Source: Opisthocomus hoazin (lineage: Eukaryota > Chordata > Aves > Opisthocomiformes > Opisthocomidae). From it: a stretch of DNA of 64,000 nucleotides. Below are positions 43,901 through 55,055 of this stretch, piece after piece; the first letter of the stretch is position 1, and every line of letters starts with the position of its first letter. The stretch is from NCBI RefSeq assembly GCF_030867145.1, contig NC_134454.1:53919830-53983829 (forward strand), read 5' to 3'. The notes under the pieces are model-generated. The model did no database searches and was not told the DNA's origin. It was given only the letters and a program-made list of their open reading frames with translations. The position numbers and the translations under genes are program-made.

Positions 43901-46900
43901 TGGAGTAGAGACTTGTGCAGATCAGAGCTCTGTGACAGAGGAATCGCTTATTGCAAGGTAGGGAAAGGAGAGAGAGGAACCAATGGGGGGGAAAAAGAGG
44001 GGAAAGGGTAGGTAAAGATTTAGCCATGGAGTACAGGGTGGTTGAACACTGGAGAGACAAAACCGAGAAGAGATACAGGGTGAGGCCATGTTTCAGTAAC
44101 AACACTTGTATAAGGACATTGATTTCCATCCCCATGCTGCATCATGCATAGCATGAGTACTATTATACCATACTCAGGAGCGCTGGAATATGACCCTGCA
44201 GGGGTGGGAGGTGCTCAGCCCCATCCCCATCCAGTGAGTCTCAGCTGAGGACACCTGTCTAACTCCATGGAGTCAATGAGACTTCACAAAATGCTGAATT
44301 AATCCAGAGCCTCTGTATTTCCACCACTGAATCTCCAGGTAGACCACCTAAGGTTCAGAGAGAGGGACAGGAGTGGGTGGGGGAGGAACCCTGTGGGACT
44401 GCAAACAGAGGCCCTGGCAGCAGGAGCTTTTCCAGCGTGTATGCTCCGACTCAGGGCGTTAGAAGTGAGCTTTGAAAAATCACATTGGCAGCACACATGA
44501 ATGTTGCAATGTGAGGCAGATTGCTTTAGTCATTTTTTTGGCATATAAAAAGCCAAACTTCCCCTTGCCCCTTGTAGAAGAAAAGAACATTGTTAATTAG
44601 GCTTAGTAGACACTGTGGGGTTTTTTTCTTCTCTTTTTAGAGAAATGTGATCAGTGCAAGAAAAAAAGCCCAAGAGCCTGCCTCTTAATTCCCAGTGGCA
44701 ACGCATGGCTTTTGCTCTGGGAATCATGCTTGCTTCCACACAGAGAAGCCAAATCCTCCCTGCTCCACTTTTCAGTACGCACCTCTGACTGTAACTGGTG
44801 ACTTGTCCTAGTGTGTCCCCACAGGATTTTGTGGTTACTGCCTCAGGAAAATCTAGCAGTAGCTCCTTTCTCCTTGTACCACGCCACTATACCAGTGGTA
44901 TCAGTCCAATAAAAAGTCTGGATTCAGAATATTCCTTCTGCTGATATGAAATCTTCTTGTTGATTCACTGCCCAGCACATAAAATTAGCTCAAATTAATC
45001 TTCTAAAAGTAAAGTGTTTGAAATTCTTTCGCATTTATGCTGATGGCTATTATCTGGCTCTTACCAGTTCTACATGCAAATTAAATAAGCCGCTTAGAAA
45101 GTAAAAGGCTTTTGGAAAGCTTATGTTTGCAAAGAGGATAGAAAACCACCCTGCCATGCCTGCGATGCCACTGAGCTCCACAGCAACTTGATGGCAAGCC
45201 TTCAGCTGGCCTGTGCACTTCATTGGCAAGTGGTAGGACCTGGCAGAGTCTGACCATGTTGGAGATATTCAGCCGGTGTGGATTGTCCTCAGGGATTTAA
45301 CAAATCATGAGTGCAATGCATCGGACAGTGTCATTTTTTTGCTGTCTCTTCCAGTATGAGTGCTGGGGGAACCAAAGGAGGGCTGGATTGGGCACCAGCA
45401 AAGGCGCTGGTTCGTCAGGTTGATAGGGGTCAGGGTGTGGAAGGGTGCTGAAATAATGCACGGCTGAAGGACAAATTCATCGAAGAGAAGTCCCCTGAGG
45501 ACTTGTTAATGCACAGGAACCACGTCAGGCTCAGAAGGTCTGTGAACTGAAAAGGATTAGAGGCTGTGAGGAGGGCACTGGAGGGAAGAGTCAGAGATGC
45601 CTGTCTTCCACAGCTTGTGCGTATGGCCACTGTTACAGGCAAGATGGATCTTTGGCCTGGTTCAGAAAAGCTGTTCTTATTATATATGTATATGCAAAAG
45701 TACACAACCTATTTTGAAATAACAAGCCAATTTAAAGAGGGGAGTGTTATTTTCAAAAATGCCTTAGGAATATTTTTGAACAAGACGAAAATGAAAGAGA
45801 ATCTTGATTCTCCTGATGATTTTTTAAAATATTTTCTTTCTTACTCTTCTAAAATGTTTCTAAAATATTCATATGCAGATGAGGAATAACGACATTGCTG
45901 TGGGGATCTGTCATGAGTAGGGATTGTTCTTTGTCATGGGGAAAGATTTTAAGTTACAATTTTTGTATAGGCTTTTAGCATGTCACAAGTGTATAGTCAC
46001 ATATTTTTTAGGATTTCCGTGCGTTAGAGGGAAATTGCAATACGAAATGTAGGTGGAATTGTTTCCAGAGGCAGTCTCTGCTTTTGCAACAAGCATTCCC
46101 ACACACATTTTAGGACCTGTGACTCACCATGGAGCCTGACATTAATCGTTAATGCCAGCGCTTTCATGAGAGCCCACCGATTTAGTATGGCTCAGTGTTT
46201 GGGTGCTCAAATGAAGATGTCATCAGGAACTGCCTCTGAATGACTAGTTCACACTAGCTTCAGTGGGTGTTAAGTGCCCAACTACATAAACATCCTTTGC
46301 GAATCTCACTGGCTATTCTGCATTTTAATGAGTATCTTCCTTTGTGTTCTGTGTTCTGTGCCAGGGACAAACAAAGGTGTCTAGTGGACTTTATTTGTCC
46401 TCACACATGCCTCTGCTATGGAAACTGTCCTTAGAAGACCCCCCCATAACTTCTACTTACCAAAAATTGATTTAGGGAGGGCACTGGTAGTCCAGCACAA
46501 TGTTTTCATAGCTCATGAGGCAATGAGAAACCTAGCTAGACTTGGCACCATCTACAAGAGTGGCACAAGTCTCGCATGACAGGTCAGTGTGGTTAAATCC
46601 AGGAAGGATGACTTCCATCTTTAAATCATGGGGCAATGTATAAACAGGAGCACACGTGAGTTTTTATAGCTTACACTGGTAAGTGCAGTTAATTCATGTA
46701 ACTGGCATAATGTCACAAGCTGGTAATTAGCCTGAAGCACATTTTACCATAATTGAGCTCTTTATATCCACTCACAATATATCAGGACAAATAATAAGAG
46801 ACCCATGATATAAAATTCATATTTTTTGTTGCAACAAAACAAAGCTTACATGTCAGATTCTTTGCTGTCTAAATCGTAAGAAACCGACAGCAGAGAACAA

Positions 46901-47154
46901 ATGATGACCTCTGGTGATAATTTTGTGCTGGTGCTTTATGCCAATTAGAAAGACCGTGCTTTTCTTGAGCATGCCCTCTATAAAAGCAACTGAGGGTTGG
47001 TATAATGTCAGCACTGGCAAAATTACACTATCTGTGTTCCCTGCACTGCCTTAACTGACTTACTGACAGTAATGATTTAATTACTCTGAGAGGTGCAGAA
47101 TCCAGGTGGATACCCTTGAAAAGGGTGTGTGTATGTGAATAAGTTCTGCAGACA
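40931..47154. other. Unique non-coding DNA
   Basis: About 6.2 kb without supported gene or repeat. The longest frame (42782-43258, minus, 158 codons) has no motif and a Ser/Pro/Cys-rich mix typical of chance frames in GC-richer DNA. Confidence 0.5.
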
Positions 47155-48008
47155 CCCAGGTCAGTGAAGCAGGAGGGGAGGAGGAGGTGCTCCAGGCACC
47201 AGAGCAGAGATTCCCCTGCAGCCCTTGGTGAAGACCATGGTGAGGCAGGCTGTGCCCCTGAAGCCCATGGAGGTCCACAATGGAGCAGATCTCCACCTGC
47301 AGCCCATGGAAGACTCACGCTGGAGCAGGTGGATGTCTGAAGGAGACTGCGACCCTGTGCGAAGCGTGTGCTGGAGCAGGCTCCTGGGAGGACCTGTGGA
47401 GAGAGAAGCCCACACTGGAGCAGGTTTGCTGGCAGGGCTTGTGACCGTATGGGGTACCCATGCTGGAACAGCCTGTACCTGAAGGACAGCACCCCATGGA
47501 AGGGACACACACTGGACCAGTTTGTGAAGAAGTGCAGCCTGTGGGAAGGACTCATGTTGGAGCAGTTCGTGAAGGACTGTCTCCCGTGGGAGGGACCCCA
47601 TGCTGGAGCAGGAGAAGAGAGTGAGGAGGAAGGAGAGGCAGAGACAACGTGTGATGAACTGACCACAACCCCCATTCCCTGTCCCCCTGCACAACTCAGG
47701 GAAGGAGGTACAGAAATTCAGGAGTGAAGTAGAGCCTGGGAAGAAGGGAGAGGTGAGGGGAAGGTGTTTTAAGATTTAGTTTTTATTTTCTCATTCTCCT
47801 ACTCTGATTTTGATTGGTATTAATTAAATTAATTTCCCAAAGTCGAGTCTGTTTTGCCTGTGATGGTAATGGCTGAGTGATCTCTCCCTGTCCTCATCTG
47901 GACCTACGAGCCTTTCGTTATATTTTTCATCTTTGGTCCAGTTAAGGAGGGGAAGTGATAGAGTGGCTTTGGTGAGCACCTGGAGTCCAACCATGCAAAA
48001 CCATGACA
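47155..48008 (+). mobile_element. Long ERVL-type LTR, solo and 5'-incomplete
   Basis: The left two thirds are imperfect repeats of a roughly 55-65 bp unit built on CCCATGGA...GGAGCAG. The right third has the typical 3' part: ACAACGTGTGATGAACTGAC, a GATTTTGATTGGTATTAATT block with AATTAAATTAA, AGTCGAGTCTGTTTTGCC, and an end near CAAAACCATGACA. This arrangement is familiar from avian ERVL-like LTRs. The expected TG start is not seen, so the left boundary is approximate. Both strands give long false open frames because of the repeats. Confidence 0.78.
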
Positions 48009-51000
48009 CGAGTAAAATGTTACAATAAAGATAAAATCACTCCTCCAGAATTTTTGAGTTTTGCTCACTGCTGAGTTACGTCACTTTTGTAGGTTTGAAA
48101 CTGGTTTTCACTGGAGTTACATGTCTGAAACCGGAATAAGGAACTGATGAATTGCAGCAGTGCCCTGCCATCTGTGAGAAGACTCCCACAAACCTCCACA
48201 GTCTGATTTGGGCACTCTTTGGAACATGTGGCTGGTGTCTAGTCACTGACCTTGATGTGGTCTGTCCTTCATGAGTGGTTTGCCTTTGGCTTTGCTTAGA
48301 ATCAAACACCTCATGCTTATGCAGTTTGGTAAGTAGGAACAAGAATAGTCACTTGAACATCTAATGGCTAATTGTTTTCCTGGATGAGACTGCTCACATG
48401 CTACAGGGTAAGCATGTGCTTCAATATTCACCTGAACCAAGGTCTCCACTAGTTGTCTGCTGACTCTGATCGACAATGTCTCTATAGCCCATGAGAAGGT
48501 GACTACACTTTCTGAAGGTTTCATTTCATGCTCATAGAGTCTCAGAAAAAAAAAATTATATTAATGTATGCTTCAGTTAATTCCTGAAAAAACACTGTGA
48601 AATATAAATAGAAGATGCAGAAGTATAAATAAAAGAAAAAACAAAAGCACTGCAGTATTCTCTTACACACCCTGCACCACTGTAGCCAGCCTCCTCCTCT
48701 GGAGGCGGAATGCTGGCTATAGTTTGTGTACTGCAACCTGATTTGTACAGATGCAGTTTTCTATTGCTAGGTCTCAAAGGTGGGGAGACCCTTGTAGAAG
48801 ATGAGGAAGTAAAAATGCAGAAAAGTGAGAAGTTTTTTTGAAAGTCACCAAGCATTTGTATATTAGATCCGAGACAGTAGCAGTCCCTTCTCCACGCAGC
48901 AGGCCAGAGTCACTCCCAAATAGATTCAGAGATCTGTCCAGACAATAGATAATCTATAATCTGTAATATATAACATATAAATAGATAATCTGGTAGATAA
49001 TCTAGTAGGGTTTCTGTCTGGATGAGAAAAAGAGTAAGAAGCAGTGAATGGTAGCACGTTGGAAAAAAAGCAGAAGTTATAACTTAGACACCTCTAGAAT
49101 GTTTGGAAGCTCAGGGTCTGATGCTCACTCAATTAAAAGTAAGCATCATTGTCTCATTAATGTATGCCAGGCACAAGTACTCTGAAATGTCTAAATCGCA
49201 ACATATAGAATGTTGACATATAGCTTCTAGCCCTTGCAGTTTTAAGAACATATGTGTAAACTTATTATGAGGGCTATTCTTTTGAAAGAGCGGCTATACT
49301 CAGATGACAGAAGACCAAAGATTTTAAGAAGAGATGCTGAATACTGTGAAACTTCAAAGTGGCCAGTGTAGCAATGCTATTGTTGGCTACTACCTAAAAA
49401 GCAGGGACTGAAGAAAGAAGAGGAACAAAACAAAAACCAGTTTGTGCCTATGCCAAAATTTAGTCAAACATATATATCTTCTGAGTTCCAAAATACATAA
49501 TTGCAGTTCAGTTTTGTTTGCATTCCCAATTTTGCCTGATCAGGACAAAGAAATTCTAATATAGTGAAAATAAGACCACAGTTTTTCTAGCCTGGCTTGA
49601 AGATTTGGAGATCTTATAAATTTATCTGTTCTTCTAACATTTAAGATTTCTTTGCTGCTGCAAGGGGCTTGTTTAGTTAAAAAAAGGCATCAGTTCAGGA
49701 CTGCTGTCCTTCACCATTACTGTGGAGTTTGAATATTGAACCAAAATGACTTAGAAGTTTACAGATATCACGTCAGTTTATAATATGGAGGATACAGTAT
49801 TTGAAATGCAACTGCTTTGCAGAGGTATATATAAGAAAGCTACCCCTTTTTCTCCATCAGCTGTACAAATGATATCCACCAATGCAGAGATAGGTGTGAC
49901 ATTAATTCTGTGGGAAAACCACATAGTTTTCTGGTAATTGCATTTTTTCATATTGTCACAGGTCTTTAGGCTTGTGCGTAATGGGGAAGGTGCAGCCCTA
50001 TTTACTGTGGCAATTAAAATATGATAACGGAAACACTCTGGGACATCATAAAACATGATTGAAATTAGGGTTATACATGGGTGTTTTCATTTAAAGTCAT
50101 CACTCTGTGTGCACTCCAGTGACTGGCCAGCCTCTGTCTGTTGGGAATCAAACCCCTTCCACAGAAGGGCAAGTGAAAGAGGTTGTCTCTATGGTTTTAA
50201 TGCCAGTGAGGCAGAGCCTCCTGGTTATCTCGCTTCAGTCTGCAATTCTGTTCTGCAGAAGGGGCAAGCGAAACCTGCATCTTTTTAAATTTTCAACACA
50301 ACTTTTGAAGAACTTGGGCATAATCTGTTAGAAACAGAAATATGCAGAAATCCCACAAAGAAAAGGTCCTGTGTGATTCACGAGGAGGATATCCTCAACT
50401 AGTGATTGGAAAGTGAATTGCAAACACCTACAACTCTGACCATGACTGTTGCCAATGAGGCGTGAAAAAAGTTGGGTTTGGCAGACTGACTTGAATCAGC
50501 TGTGTTTTGTGATTATTGGTTGGTGTCAATGTCTATATTAAAGCATCTGTGAAACCATCATCATCTGGGTTAAATGTGCTTTCATTTACAGTACTGAAAT
50601 TCAAGACTGCTTTGTATATGGGTAGTGCTGATAGAGCAGAACATGGCCGATAAATATCCCTGCATATTCCCAAGGCAGACTTAAACGAAAATCCTGAATT
50701 TGAACCTCATAAAAAATTTGGTGAGGCTCTGATGTGGTAATGAACTTCATGTCTTTCCTTCCTATGAGAAAAATCTAATCTTATTTGCATAGTTTACTAG
50801 GTATATTCTTTAGGGTACATAGGATTCACACCAGTGAAAAAGAAATTAAATTCCCTAGATCTGATACCTTGACCCTCTGACTTTGATCCTGTTTCAAACA
50901 CAGACTCATTTAAATGACTTATATTCTGCCCTTTGTTAGAAGAGAGGACAATTTAAGTCTGCTTTACTTACAGAGCCTTTCCAGAAAGCTCTGGAAAAAC

Positions 51001-51967
51001 ACTTTGTCTCCCTCCCACCGCCCAGCTTCTCCATCTTAAATTCATGTATTGTGTTTACATGAAGACAATGAAAAATATTCTTCGTAATTAGAACAAGATG
51101 AAAATTTAAAGGACATTTAAGCTTTCAGTAAGACCTCATTATTAAAAAAAAAATAAAAAGGGCAAGGCATGAAATGGTTTATAAAGGAGCTTATGGAAGA
51201 AACATGATACTTGACAGAAAAACTTATCCCCTCCCCAGTTTTTGTGCTTCGCTGTCACAGGAAGAAAAAAATTCAAGAAATACTTGAATTTTATGAGCAT
51301 TTTAGTGTCAATTTCTTCATTGAAGGTTCCAGAGTTCTTTGAAAGGATTCAGTAAACTGTGGGGCTGCTCCGGTGCTATCTCTCAACCTCCAGGTAGGTA
51401 TGTGGCCAGGTACAGGGGCTGCATCCTCATTGCTTTTGCTCGTTGAGTTATTTTGGTACAGCCTGACCATTGTTGCCCCAAGGGAATAAAAAACTATGGT
51501 AATCTATAATTTTGTACTGATTTGCTGGTAAAAGAACACCCTTTAAAGAAGTGCTACAAAAAGTTGGATCCTGTCAGAAGATAAGAAGGGTCTGTGTATT
51601 AAAAGCACAGCTATCCTCTGCTGGTTATTTTTCTAAAACATTTTCCTTTGTTGTCACCTCCGTCACTTCCTCCATGCTCAAGACTGGTGCATCTCCATGA
51701 GTAAGAAATCAAACAAAGGAGGCAGGAGACCTGCATGGATGAACATGGAGCTTCTAGCAAAACTCAAATAGAAGAGAAAGGTCTATCGAGTGTGGAAAGA
51801 GGGATGGGCCACTGGGGAGGAATACAAGAATGTTGTCAGAGCATGCAGGGAAGTAATGAGGAAGGCTGCTTTGACTGCTGCCTTTGACAGTATCTTGGGA
51901 CAGAAGCTCAAGTGCCTTCATTGAGGCATATAAACAATATACACATAGTTAGCTAAAGGTAAAACAA
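48009..51967. other. Unique non-coding DNA
   Basis: About 4 kb with no supported feature. An AT-rich stretch of GATAATCT-like repeats lies at about 48945-49010. Confidence 0.5.
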
Positions 51968-52044
51968 TCATAGAATCACAGAGTATTTGCAGTTGCAAGG
52001 GACGTATAAGGATCATGAAGTCCAAATTCCTGCTCCTCGCAGGA

Positions 52045-52613
52045 CTACCTAAAACTAAACCATTTGACTGAGAGCATCATCCAGACACTCCTTGAACTCT
52101 CACAGGTTGGTGCTGTGACCACTTCCCTGGGGAGCCTGTCCCAGTGACTGACCACCCTCTCAGTGAAGATCCTTTTCCTAATGTCCAGTCTGAACTTCCC
52201 TTGAAGCAGCTTCGTTCTGTTTCCTCGTGTCCTATCGCTGGTCACCAGAGAGGGGAGATCAGCAGCTCCTCCTCCGCTGCCCCCAGTGAGGACGTTGTAG
52301 ACTGTGATGAGGTCACCCACCAACCTTCTCTTCTACAAGCTAAAGCCAAGTGACTTCCGCCGCTTCTCGTGAAGTCTTGCCCTCGAGACATTTCTTGATC
52401 TTGGTCGCCCTCTACTGGACACGCTCTAATAGTTTGATGCCCTTGTTTTGACGCACCCAAAGCTGCCCACAGTTCTCGAGGTAGGGCCTCACCAGTGTAG
52501 TGTAGAGTGGGACAATAACATTTGCTTCCTGTGTCCAGATCATTTGTAGAAATATTGAAGAGAATTGCCCCTAAAATCAAGGCCCGGGGAATCCCACTGT
52601 GGACTGCCCGCAA
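52045..52613 (-). pseudogene. CR1 ORF2 reverse transcriptase C-terminal remnant
   Basis: The piece 52613-52500 reads an RT motif (SGIPRALILGAILFN), then shifts frame. The piece 52323-52045 reads the end of ORF2 ([47 protein letters not shown]). The catalytic YxDD is not seen between them because of a deletion near 52500. Confidence 0.8.
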
Positions 52614-53562
52614 ACCTGATGTATCTCGATTTGCTCTAAGACTTTAAGCCCGACCCGTCACCCAGTTTCTTGCCCAACGTATTATGGCCTTCTCTAGCTG
52701 TGTGCTGGACATTTTGTGTGGGAGGATACTGTGAGAGACTACATCAAAGACTTTGCTAGGATCAAAAAAACCCCACATCTAGTGACTTACCTTGGTCAAC
52801 TTAGATGGGTGACCGTGTCATAAAAGGAAATTAAGTTGGTTAAGCAGGACTTTCTCCTCGAGAACCCATGCTGGCTATGATCATTGACTGTGTTGTCTCT
52901 CAAGTGTTTTTCATTAACTCCCAGAACAACCTTTTCTGTCATATTACCAGGCACTGAAATAAGACAGACAAGCCTGTAGTTATCACGGTCTTCCTTCTTT
53001 CCCCTCTTGAAAAATGGGACAATGTTTGCCAGCTTCCAATCAGATGGGACCTCTGCAGACTGCTATGAGCACTGAAAAATAATGGAGAGAGGTCCCAAGA
53101 TGACATCAGCCAGCCCTTTGGGTACCCTAGGATGAATCTCGTGAGCCCCGTAGATTCACATGCACCCAGCTGGAGCAGCAAGTCTTGAACAAATTCAGAG
53201 TTGGGTAGGAGTTTATCATCTACTCAGTCATGCTTTTCCAACACAGGGCTCCGGGGGGCTCCAGAGCCCATCACTGGTGTTGAAGACAGAGGTGAAGAAG
53301 GCATTAAATGTCTCCGGTTTCCCTACATCCCTATTTGTGAGGAGACCGACCTAGTCAAGCAATGGATGTTATCTCTGATTCTCCTGTTGCTACTAACATA
53401 TTTAAAATGCCCATTTTGTTGCCCTTCAGAGTGCTGGCCAGCTTGAGCTCTAATTGAGCTATGGCTGCATGCATTTTCTCCCTACAGTGGCTAACATCAT
53501 CTCTGTAGTCCTCCTATGTCACCTGTCCTTGCTCTCAATGTCTGTACACTTTCCTTTTCTGC

Positions 53563-54230
53563 CTAAGTTCTAGATGAAGATACCTGCTCAGCCAAGCTGG
53601 CCTTCTGTTCCATCTCCTTGACTTCTGGCACTTTGGAATTGCTTTCTTCTGTGCTTATACCTTCAAAAGTAGATTCCCAGGGGACCTTACTAACTAGCTC
53701 CTTCAGCAACCAGAAGTCTGCTCTCCCCATATTCAGGGTCAAAGTTTTGCTGGTGCTTTTTCTGCTATCACCAGTGATTTGAAACTCACCTACTTCATGG
53801 TCACTATAACCAAGACAGCCAACAATCATTACTTCATCCATGAGTCTCCCTCTGTTTACAAACAACAAATCTAGAAAGGCATCTTTCCTAGTGTCCCTTA
53901 GTTCCTGCACCAAGAAGTTATCTTCAACATGCTTCAGAATTTTTCTGGACCTATTTCTGTCTGCTACATGATATTCCCAGTTGATGTCTGGAAAGTTAAA
54001 ATCAGGACAAGTGCAGCGGATCTAGAGGTATGCCTTAATTATTTGTAGAATAATTTTTCAGTGTCATTGCCCTGACTGAGTGGTGGATAGTGGACTCCAA
54101 CACTAACATCCATTTTATGTGCTTTCCCCTTCATCCTTACGCAGAGGATCTCAACTGTGTCCTTCTCAGCTGCATCTGGCAGGGACAATCCAGCCTCTCC
54201 CTTACACACAATGCTGCCCTTCCACCTCAT
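53563..54230 (-). pseudogene. CR1 ORF2 endonuclease remnant
   Basis: In a live CR1 this apurinic-like endonuclease nicks the target DNA. Two open pieces (54230-54039 and 53913-53563) are in different frames, with a stop-containing gap. The S-D-H-E string at about 53800 resembles the SDH motif of this nuclease family, where the catalytic His lies. The N-terminal catalytic residues are not present, so it is inactive. Confidence 0.8.
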
Positions 54231-54400
54231 CTGCCCTGCCTATGCCTACCACTCCTGCAGAGCCTATAACTGTTCCTAATGGCACACCAATCACATGACT
54301 TCTCCCACCAGGTTTTGCTTACACCAATGATGTTGCAGGTCTGGGGCTGGGCCAAAGGTTCTAACTGCTCTTGCTTATTCCTTAATACTTGAATAGAAAT

Positions 54401-54638
54401 CTTTGAATGTGATGGTGAGGATGGAAGTAATAGTCAGATTTGGAGGGATGATACAAGTAAATAAATTTATGTGGATGATTATTAGAGGAAAGCTGGACTT
54501 TATATAAGAAGAGGGGACAGGTGAATGGCAAGGTCAGTATATGTGAAAATACTTACACCTGGCTGTCTGCCTGTCTCTGTATTTATGTCTGGTTTCTGTC
54601 TATCAGATTGTTGGTACATGTTGTTCCTGTAGGGACAG
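54401..54638. other. Spacer between CR1 and solo LTR
   Basis: No recognisable feature. It ends with GACAG, the left target duplication of the next LTR. Confidence 0.5.
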
Positions 54639-55050
54639 TGTTATGGTTTGGCTGCGGCCGGCAATAAAAGTGCCACGTGGCCGCCCCTCCCCCCGCCGGG
54701 GTGCGGAGGAGAATGGAAAGAAACAGGCAGAAACTGGTGGGTCGGGATAAGGGCAGTTTAACAGAACAGCAAACAAAGGGAACAGGAATAACAATGATAC
54801 AGATAAGGAGAAAACACAACACAAACCACACAACCCACAGAGCCGCTCTCCTGGACCACCACAGCTGCGCGCTCCCGAGCCGTGAGAGAGTTCTTGCAGT
54901 CCCCCCCACCCCCCCAGAACCCAGTATGACGGCACATGGTATGGAATACCCGTCTCTGTTTGGCCAGGTTGGGGTTGGGTCCGCCCACCCGGCTGTGTCC
55001 CTTCCTGGATTCTGGTGAACATTAACCCTGTCCTGGCCGAACCCAGGACA
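54639..55050 (-). mobile_element. Solo LTR of the second ERVL family (copy 2)
   Basis: 412 bp, starting TGTCCTGGGTTCGGCCAGG and ending CA on the minus strand. The flanks are GACAG (54634-54638) and GATAG (55051-55055), a 5-bp duplication with one change. It has the same arrangement as 25743-26169 (GGTATTCCATACCATG block, GC-rich middle, CTGTTAAACTGCCC). It is about 15 bp shorter and differs by scattered substitutions. No internal sequence remains. Confidence 0.92.
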
Positions 55051-55055
55051 GATAG

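Larger units (their letters stand above)
51968..54400 (-). mobile_element. Older CR1 LINE, about 2.4 kb
   Basis: An unusually long CR1 copy on the minus strand. At the right, 54039-54230 encodes part of the endonuclease (LCVRMKGKAHKMDVSVGVHY), and 53563-53913 continues it (LDLLFVNRGRL, CLGYSDHE, RADFWLLKELV) into the linker. In the middle, 52500-53200 is RT-like, with HSGIPRALILGAILFNISTNDL in the place of the S-G-x-P-Q-G RT motif. 52045-52323 is the C-terminal end ([18 protein letters not shown]), and the plus-strand start is an AATCATAGAATCACAGAG-type tail. Many stops, frameshifts and internal deletions show it is old. The tail differs from the young octamer copies. Confidence 0.9.

Noticed and set aside
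47028..47694. 215- and 177-codon frames on the minus strand
   Set aside because: They are antisense to the repeat body of the ERVL-type LTR. Both strands stay open because of the repeated units, and the composition is Ser/Pro/Leu-rich without motifs.
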